From assembly GCA_029560455.1 (NCBI GenBank), contig JAKQKW010000361.1:1-27400 (forward strand): 27,400 nt of DNA, given 5' to 3'. Origin of the DNA: Candidatus Rifleibacteriota bacterium (GTDB lineage Bacteria > Riflebacteria > Ozemobacteria > Ozemobacterales > Ozemobacteraceae). The notes under the pieces are model-generated. The model made no database searches and was not told the origin of the DNA. It saw only the letters and a list, made by a program, of their open reading frames with translations. The position numbers and the translations under genes are program-made. Shown here piece by piece: positions 22,961 to 27,400 of the stretch; position 1 is the first letter of the stretch; the number at the start of each line of letters is the position of its first letter.

Positions 22961-22980
22961 GAGGCTTATCTCGAAGCCTC
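22961..22980 (-). terminator. Hairpin after the DUF4177-like gene, possible terminator
   Basis: GAGGCTT (22961-22967) pairs perfectly with AAGCCTC (22974-22980) around a 6-base loop. On the minus strand it starts 15 bases after the stop of the small gene and is followed by CGCTGTTTAC, a poor U tract, so termination is uncertain. Confidence 0.4.
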
Positions 22981-22994
22981 TGGATTGCTGATAT

Positions 22995-23180
22995 CTATTC
23001 CTTGAAAAAATACAACTGCTTCATGACCATGAACTCTTCATTCATGTAGACAAGATCCCAGCCGTTACGGCCGGCTTCATCGAGCAGATGACCGAGCTTT
23101 TCGAGAAAATCCGGCCCTTTCATGGCTTTCAGATCAAGAGTTTTGTAATTATATCGCTGTGGTGACTTTTCAAGCGTCAT
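22995..23180 (-). CDS. Small DUF4177-like protein
   Basis: The 61-residue protein reads YNYKTLDLKAMKGPDFLEKLG, then HLLDEAGRNGWDLVYMNEEFMVMKQLYFFK. This matches the pattern of the DUF4177 family: a YxYKxL strand, a helix ending in LNxxGxxGWELV, and a final strand with a K/R. The function of the family is unknown. The ATG lies inside the end of the upstream HEAT/TPR gene (11-base overlap), which implies translational coupling and a related role. No signal peptide is present. Confidence 0.75.
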   Translation of the reverse strand: MTLEKSPQRYNYKTLDLKAMKGPDFLEKLGHLLDEAGRNGWDLVYMNEEFMVMKQLYFFKE

Positions 23181-25584
23181 GTGATTTCTCCTGCCCGGGG
23201 TGTTGTTCCTGGAGTATGGAATTCAGGTAGAGATAACCCTTGAGCATCTGCCGCAGTGAGCCGTCCTGCTGTGGTGATTGCGCACAGGCTCGAAGCGTGA
23301 GGTCGATGGCGCTGAAAGCTTTCTGATACTGACCGGTAAGGTTGAAGCAGTAGGCCAGCAGAAGGTTTGATTCGACGTCGACCGGCGAAATATCGACGGC
23401 CTTCAGCAGGACTTCGATTGCCTTGTCATATTGACGCAGCTGAATATGAAGGGTTGCCAGCTTCTGGTAGATAACAGGATTCCGCGGCGAAAGGGCAGCA
23501 GCATGGGTCAGCAGTTTGACGCTTTCGCTGAACTTGCCGGCAATCTGGTAGATCTGACCGAGAATCAGGTAGGCGCCAAGAATTTTCGGGTAGAGACTGA
23601 GTGCCTTGACGAGATGTTTTACCGCATCTTCGTATTTGCGCGCATAATAAAAGATCGTGCCCAGGTTGAAGTGAGCCTTGACGAGATTCGGATTGATTTT
23701 CAGGGCTTCCTGATAAAGTTTTGCCGCCTCGGAGTTCTTTTTCAGCATGAAGCAGAGATTGGCGTAGGCAAGCAGGGCTTTGAGATGCTGCGGGTCGCGG
23801 GCATAAATAACCTTGAAGATCTTTTCGGCGGCGACGAAATTGCGCGCCGCGATAAAACGGTTGGCATTTTCGATTTCGTCTGCGTAAGTATTGTCAGGAA
23901 GAATCTGGGTGCTGAGTACCACCGGGGTTGGCGGCTCGCTTTCGACCGGCAGAATAGCTTCGGCTCCGGGTGTGCCTGCAGATGACTGACGTTGCAGCGT
24001 TTCTTTTGGCGGAGCAGGTTTTTCGCCTTCTTCTGGGGTGGCAGCCGGAGTGCTGGCGCAGACGGCTGTCGCGGTTCCGGCGTCGGCCAGTTCGCGGTTG
24101 ATCGCATCGGGATTATCGATCAGATCGACCAGTATCTGGTTAATCTGCTTGAGCAGATTTTCGTCATGACTTATCTCTTTGCCGATCTCGCCGATAACGA
24201 AAGTGGCAGACTGAACATGTCTTTTATCGTCACTTTTGAAAAGCTCGCGCAGATTATCGAGAACCGAATACTCACCCCAGACCCAGAGGGTTCTGATGGC
24301 AGTGCTCTTAACCCGGTTGTCTTCGTGCTGTAGCAGCTCTTTGAGGCGGTCTACCAGTTCTGGATCAGCCTTGCGCGACAGCTTGACCATTGCATCAATT
24401 GTATTAGAAACAACTCTTGGGTCTTCACTGCTTAAAAACGGGCTTATCAAAGGTATGACGTCGGCTTTGGCAGTCTGCCCGAGGCACGAAATGAGGGTAG
24501 CCTGCACAATGAAGTTTTCTTCCTTCTGCAGTTTTTCTTTAAGAATTGGCGGGGCTGCTTCTGGAGAGCAACGTGAGATGGCGAGTGCCGCTTCGACCCT
24601 GACGTCAAAATTCGGGTCGTCGATCATTGGTTTTAGGTGGGGCAGGGCGTCTTTGAATTCGATTTTACGCAGAGCATTCGTGGCATTTCGTCTTACATCG
24701 GGATCTTCGTCTTTTAGAGAGCGACCGAGTTCGCGAATGAAGCGGGCATCTTTGATTTCACCAATGGCGTAGGCTGCCGAGGCACGATACCATTTGTCGG
24801 TATGTTCGAGCATCTGGCGCAGAGTTTCTGATACATCGAAGTCGCCGTATTTCCAGATGGCTTTGGCAACATTGGCACGTACACGGTTGCTTGGGTCTTC
24901 CAGGTAAGGCTGCAGAATGCCGACAATCGAGCCTGACTTTATGCTTTCGATAGCTTCGATGGCGTTGGCACGGACACGCGGATCTTCATCGCGCAGAGCC
25001 GACTGAAAAACCGGCATCAGTTTGTCTGAAGCCATCATGCCGAGTGCCATGATGATCGAAGCACGAATTCTCGCGCTTTTTTCCTGGGCGAGCAGTTTTT
25101 TAAGAAGCGCAATTGCCCGCCAGTTTTTGATTTTGCCGACTGCCAGAATTGCGCTGATAATGGCATCTTCTTCGAAAAAAATCTGCGAAGCGTGTTCTTC
25201 GAGGGCCGGGGTGCTGACGCCAACGCTTGACTCGGCATAGGTATTCAGAGCTTCCATCAGAATGTCGAAAGCTTCTGGATTTTCGAGCATGCCGAGTGCC
25301 TGGGCGGCGTTGAATCTGACTTCCTGCTGGGAATCGTTCAGGGCGTTGATCAGAAGGCCAATTGCCTTGTGATTGTCTATGTTCCCGAGCGCCAGGGCCA
25401 TGAAGTCCTGGATATTGTCGCTTTCATAGGTTTCGAGCAGAAAATCGGTCGCTTTTTCACCTTTGAACTTGGAAAGGGCGATCGCTGCTTCGCGTCGCTG
25501 GTCATAGTCGCCGGCGAGAAAATTGTGAATCAGTCTTGCAATCAGAGGCTTGATGCTGGTTAAGACGGTGTTATTGGCGGTCAT
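23170..25584 (-). CDS. HEAT-repeat and TPR-repeat scaffold protein
   Basis: The 804-residue protein has two solenoids. Residues about 15-495 are HEAT-like (PBS-lyase-type) repeats of 30-33 residues with the recurring 'DEDPRVRANAIEAI' pattern (for example LRDEDPRVRANAIEAIESI, LKDEDPDVRRNATNALRKI). Residues about 500-575 are a Pro/Ala/Glu/Thr-rich linker. Residues about 580-790 are five to six TPRs (EAAKLYQEALKINPNLVKAHFNLG is a textbook unit). There is no signal peptide or membrane span. Repeats of this kind bind other proteins; no enzyme activity is expected. It overlaps a DUF4177-like gene at its 3' end and is divergently transcribed from pilT across a 155-base AT-rich region, so a role in pilus or motility control is possible but unproven. 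Confidence 0.88.
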   Translation of the reverse strand: MTANNTVLTSIKPLIARLIHNFLAGDYDQRREAAIALSKFKGEKATDFLLETYESDNIQDFMALALGNIDNHKAIGLLINALNDSQQEVRFNAAQALGMLENPEAFDILMEALNTYAESSVGVSTPALEEHASQIFFEEDAIISAILAVGKIKNWRAIALLKKLLAQEKSARIRASIIMALGMMASDKLMPVFQSALRDEDPRVRANAIEAIESIKSGSIVGILQPYLEDPSNRVRANVAKAIWKYGDFDVSETLRQMLEHTDKWYRASAAYAIGEIKDARFIRELGRSLKDEDPDVRRNATNALRKIEFKDALPHLKPMIDDPNFDVRVEAALAISRCSPEAAPPILKEKLQKEENFIVQATLISCLGQTAKADVIPLISPFLSSEDPRVVSNTIDAMVKLSRKADPELVDRLKELLQHEDNRVKSTAIRTLWVWGEYSVLDNLRELFKSDDKRHVQSATFVIGEIGKEISHDENLLKQINQILVDLIDNPDAINRELADAGTATAVCASTPAATPEEGEKPAPPKETLQRQSSAGTPGAEAILPVESEPPTPVVLSTQILPDNTYADEIENANRFIAARNFVAAEKIFKVIYARDPQHLKALLAYANLCFMLKKNSEAAKLYQEALKINPNLVKAHFNLGTIFYYARKYEDAVKHLVKALSLYPKILGAYLILGQIYQIAGKFSESVKLLTHAAALSPRNPVIYQKLATLHIQLRQYDKAIEVLLKAVDISPVDVESNLLLAYCFNLTGQYQKAFSAIDLTLRACAQSPQQDGSLRQMLKGYLYLNSILQEQHPGQEKSHDA

Positions 25585-25618
25585 CGGATTTCCCCGGAAG
25601 AATAAGGCTTCAGCAAGA

Positions 25619-25647
25619 ATTCTAGCAGAAAAGACATTTTTTTTAAA
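25619..25647 (-). promoter_or_regulatory. Promoter of the HEAT/TPR gene
   Basis: On the minus strand TTTAAA (25647-25642) and TAGAAT (25624-25619) are 17 bases apart, with TGC directly before TAGAAT (extended -10). The leader would be about 30 bases with a GGGGAAA ribosome-binding site before the ATG at 25584. Confidence 0.5.
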
Positions 25648-25702
25648 TACGCAAAACTTTAAGAAAAGTTAACAGATTTTCGTTTTTTAATGATTTGTTT
25701 TG

Positions 25703-25732
25703 TTGAATAGTCTGGGTTTTTGCGGGTATAAT
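25703..25732 (+). promoter_or_regulatory. Promoter of pilT, leaderless-type
   Basis: TTGAAT (25703-25708) and a perfect TATAAT (25727-25732) are spaced by 18 bases. Seven bases (TGCCTCC) separate the -10 box from the pilT ATG at 25740, and none of them is Shine-Dalgarno-like, so the mRNA should begin at or beside the start codon. Confidence 0.65.
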
Positions 25733-25739
25733 TGCCTCC

Positions 25740-26813
25740 ATGGCAGATGAAAAAAGCTTATTCAGATTATTGAAACTGACTTTTGACGAGAACGCCTCTG
25801 ACCTGCACCTGAAAATCGGCAAGGCCGCCGCTATCAGAGTCGATGGGCATATTCGTCATCTCGAAAACTTTAAATTCAACAAATACGACTTCGATCGCAT
25901 AATCGAAGTATTGCTGACCCCCGATCAGCAGGACCAGTTCAACAAGAACCATGAAATCGACTTCGCCTATTCCCTCGAAGGGGTGTGCCGCTTCAGGGTT
26001 AACCTCTACATGGATCTGAACGGCGCCGGCGCGGTTTTCAGGGTAATACCATACCGGGTTATGGAGTTCGATGAAATTGGCCTGCCGACTGCGGCCCGCC
26101 GCCTCATCGAACAGCCGAACGGGCTGATTCTCCTCACGGGCCCGACCGGCGCCGGCAAAACTTCGACAATGGCCAGCTATCTCAGTTACGTCAATCGTAT
26201 GGCCCGCCGCCATGTGGTAACACTCGAAGATCCGATCGAATATCAGTTCGAAGACAACAACAGCTTTTTCAATCAGCGCCAGGTCGGCATCGACTGCCTC
26301 AGTTTTTATGACGGGCTGCTGACGGTTCTGCGCCAGGATCCCGACATTATCGTCGTTGGCGAAATGCGCGAGCCCGAAACGATTTCATTGACTCTCAATG
26401 CCGCCGAAACCGGCAAACTCGTCATCGCGACTCTGCACACCAGTTCAGCCGTCAGCACTGCCGAGCGCATCGTTAACGTCTTTCCTGAAGCCCGGCATCA
26501 CCAGATTCTGCTGCAGCTGTCGATGGTACTGCGTGGTGTCGTTTCACAGACGCTGCTGCCGCGCATCAACGGTGGTCGGGTTGCTGCCTTCGAGATTCTG
26601 CTAAATACTTCCGCTGTCAGATCGCTGATTGCCGACGGCAAAATTCACATGCTGCCCTCTTATCTTGAAACCGGCACTGAGTTTGGCATGACAACAATGG
26701 AAATGTCTCTGGCACAGCTGGTTAAAGACCGTGTCGTCAGAAAAGAAGACGCTTATTCGGTGGCGCCAAACCCTGCAGCCCTGCGCAAAATCCTCAACGA
26801 ACCGCCCATCTGA
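25740..26813 (+). CDS. pilT: Type IV pilus twitching-motility ATPase PilT
   Basis: PilT is the hexameric inner-membrane-associated ATPase that powers pilus retraction. The 357-residue protein has the family order: an N-terminal PAS-like domain (ASDLHLKIG at 19-27), Walker A GPTGAGKT (134-141), Asp box TLEDPIEY (161-168), Walker B DPDIIVVGEMR (200-210), His box ATLHT (230-234) and the C-terminal AVRSLIADGK (292-301), the counterpart of PilT's AIRNLIREGK motif, which supports PilT over PilB or GspE. The tetracysteine zinc motif of PilB/GspE is absent. A second PilT-like ATPase starts 12 bases downstream with its own GGAG site, as in pilT-pilU pairs. The start codon has a -10 box seven bases upstream and no Shine-Dalgarno. 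Confidence 0.93.
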   Translation: MADEKSLFRLLKLTFDENASDLHLKIGKAAAIRVDGHIRHLENFKFNKYDFDRIIEVLLTPDQQDQFNKNHEIDFAYSLEGVCRFRVNLYMDLNGAGAVFRVIPYRVMEFDEIGLPTAARRLIEQPNGLILLTGPTGAGKTSTMASYLSYVNRMARRHVVTLEDPIEYQFEDNNSFFNQRQVGIDCLSFYDGLLTVLRQDPDIIVVGEMREPETISLTLNAAETGKLVIATLHTSSAVSTAERIVNVFPEARHHQILLQLSMVLRGVVSQTLLPRINGGRVAAFEILLNTSAVRSLIADGKIHMLPSYLETGTEFGMTTMEMSLAQLVKDRVVRKEDAYSVAPNPAALRKILNEPPI

Positions 26814-26825
26814 CGGAGAAGCCGG

Positions 26826-27400
26826 ATGCTGAAAATACATAAATTTTTCGAAATCGCGATCGAACGCCAGGCTTCCGACCTGCACCTCAAAGCAGGTTCA
26901 CCACCTCTGATAAGAGTTGGTGGTCGCCTGATTCCGCTGCCTGAAGAGCCGCTTGCCTACCAGGAGATGCCAAACCTCTTTTTGCCGTTGATGGACGTGA
27001 AGGCGCAGAATGACCTGCGCAGTCTGCACGAGGCCAACTTCATGGCCAGATATAAAAACCGCTGGCGGGTGCGCGCCTGTATTTTCAGTCAGCGCGGCTG
27101 TCTCTCGGGAGCTTTCCGTTTTATTCCGCTGGCGACGCCGTCGATCGATTCGCTCGGTCTGCCGCCCCTTCTCAAGGAAATCGCCACGCGACCGCGCGGC
27201 CTGTTCCTGGTCACCGGGCCGGCAAACTCTGGCAAAACCCACACGCTCGCAGCAATTGTCAACGAGATCAATCGCATGTCGGCCCGGCATGTCATTACCA
27301 TCGAAGACCCGATCGAATTCGTTTACCGCGAACGCAAGTCGATTTTTACGCAACGTGAAATCGGTGTGACAGCCAATTGCTACCACAGTGCCCTGATGAA
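26826..27400 (+). CDS. Second PilT/PilU-like ATPase (5' part, cut by window edge)
   Basis: The ATG at 26826 follows GGAG (26815-26818) by seven bases, and the frame stays open to the window end (191 codons). The translation has the PilT-type N-terminal ASDLHLKAGSPPLIRVGG, an atypical Walker A GPANSGKT and the Asp box TIEDPIEF; the Walker B and His boxes lie beyond the window. Asn replaces the Gly of the usual GPTGSGKT, but the Lys-Thr core is kept. It is clearly paralogous to the preceding pilT and in the same operon, so by context it is a PilU-like accessory retraction ATPase. The degree of activity cannot be judged from the fragment. Confidence 0.88.
   Translation, partial: MLKIHKFFEIAIERQASDLHLKAGSPPLIRVGGRLIPLPEEPLAYQEMPNLFLPLMDVKAQNDLRSLHEANFMARYKNRWRVRACIFSQRGCLSGAFRFIPLATPSIDSLGLPPLLKEIATRPRGLFLVTGPANSGKTHTLAAIVNEINRMSARHVITIEDPIEFVYRERKSIFTQREIGVTANCYHSALM

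Noticed and set aside
1..27400. CRISPR arrays, IS elements, prophage, toxin-antitoxin pairs, tRNA or rRNA genes
   Set aside because: Looked for on both strands; no regularly spaced repeats, transposase or integrase frames, or tRNA-like folds were found.

Overview
The window looks like the chromosome of an anaerobic or facultatively anaerobic, Gram-negative-type (diderm) bacterium from a poorly sampled lineage. Pointers are the [FeFe]-hydrogenase maturase HydF, a molybdenum-cofactor gene (moeA), type IV pilus/type II secretion pseudopilins and PilT-type ATPases, many signal peptides, and HEAT/TPR scaffold proteins. The style recalls Candidatus Riflebacteria-like genomes, but that is inference only. 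No phage, IS element, CRISPR array, rRNA or tRNA was seen.

Layout. 1-2293 (+): the tail of an unknown gene, an HD-domain phosphohydrolase and a multi-pass acyltransferase-like membrane protein whose start overlaps the HD gene. 2294-3716 (+): hydF behind a strong sigma70-type promoter whose -35 box lies inside a near-perfect Rex-type palindrome, closed by a bidirectional terminator. 3734-4747 (-): fabH with its own promoter. 5128-7607 (+): two tandem secreted paralogues of unknown function with a terminator. 7661-9889 (+): three tightly packed pseudopilin-type genes (PilV/GspI-, PilX/GspK- and PilW/GspJ-like). 9986-10522 (+): a MerR-like helix-turn-helix protein with a coiled coil. 10527-14681 (-): moeA, an exported helical protein, a small thioredoxin-fold protein and a DUF318/ArsP-type permease in a tightly spaced operon, followed by a TPR gene. 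14747-16744 (-): a membrane-anchored protein with a macroglobulin-like (MG2) domain. 16861-19047 (+): recD2. 19148-20011 (+): a secreted glycine-zipper protein. 20133-22779 (-): recG then rsmD. 22844-22980: a dispersed-repeat-like element and a hairpin. 22995-25584 (-): a HEAT+TPR scaffold gene overlapping a small DUF4177-like gene. 25740-27400 (+): pilT and a second PilT/PilU-like ATPase cut by the window edge.

Themes. The pseudopilins, two retraction-type ATPases and perhaps the neighbouring scaffold proteins point to a type IV pilus system spread over several loci. HydF under a Rex-like operator suggests that hydrogenase maturation follows the NADH/NAD+ ratio. Two gene-expression observations stand out. 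Several genes (moeA, recD2, pilT) have a -10 box only 6-7 nt before the start codon and no Shine-Dalgarno sequence, as expected for leaderless mRNAs. And the N-terminal wedge-domain coding of recG continues 47 codons upstream of the first ordinary start codon, implying a non-canonical start (probably ATT) behind a GAGGT ribosome-binding site.
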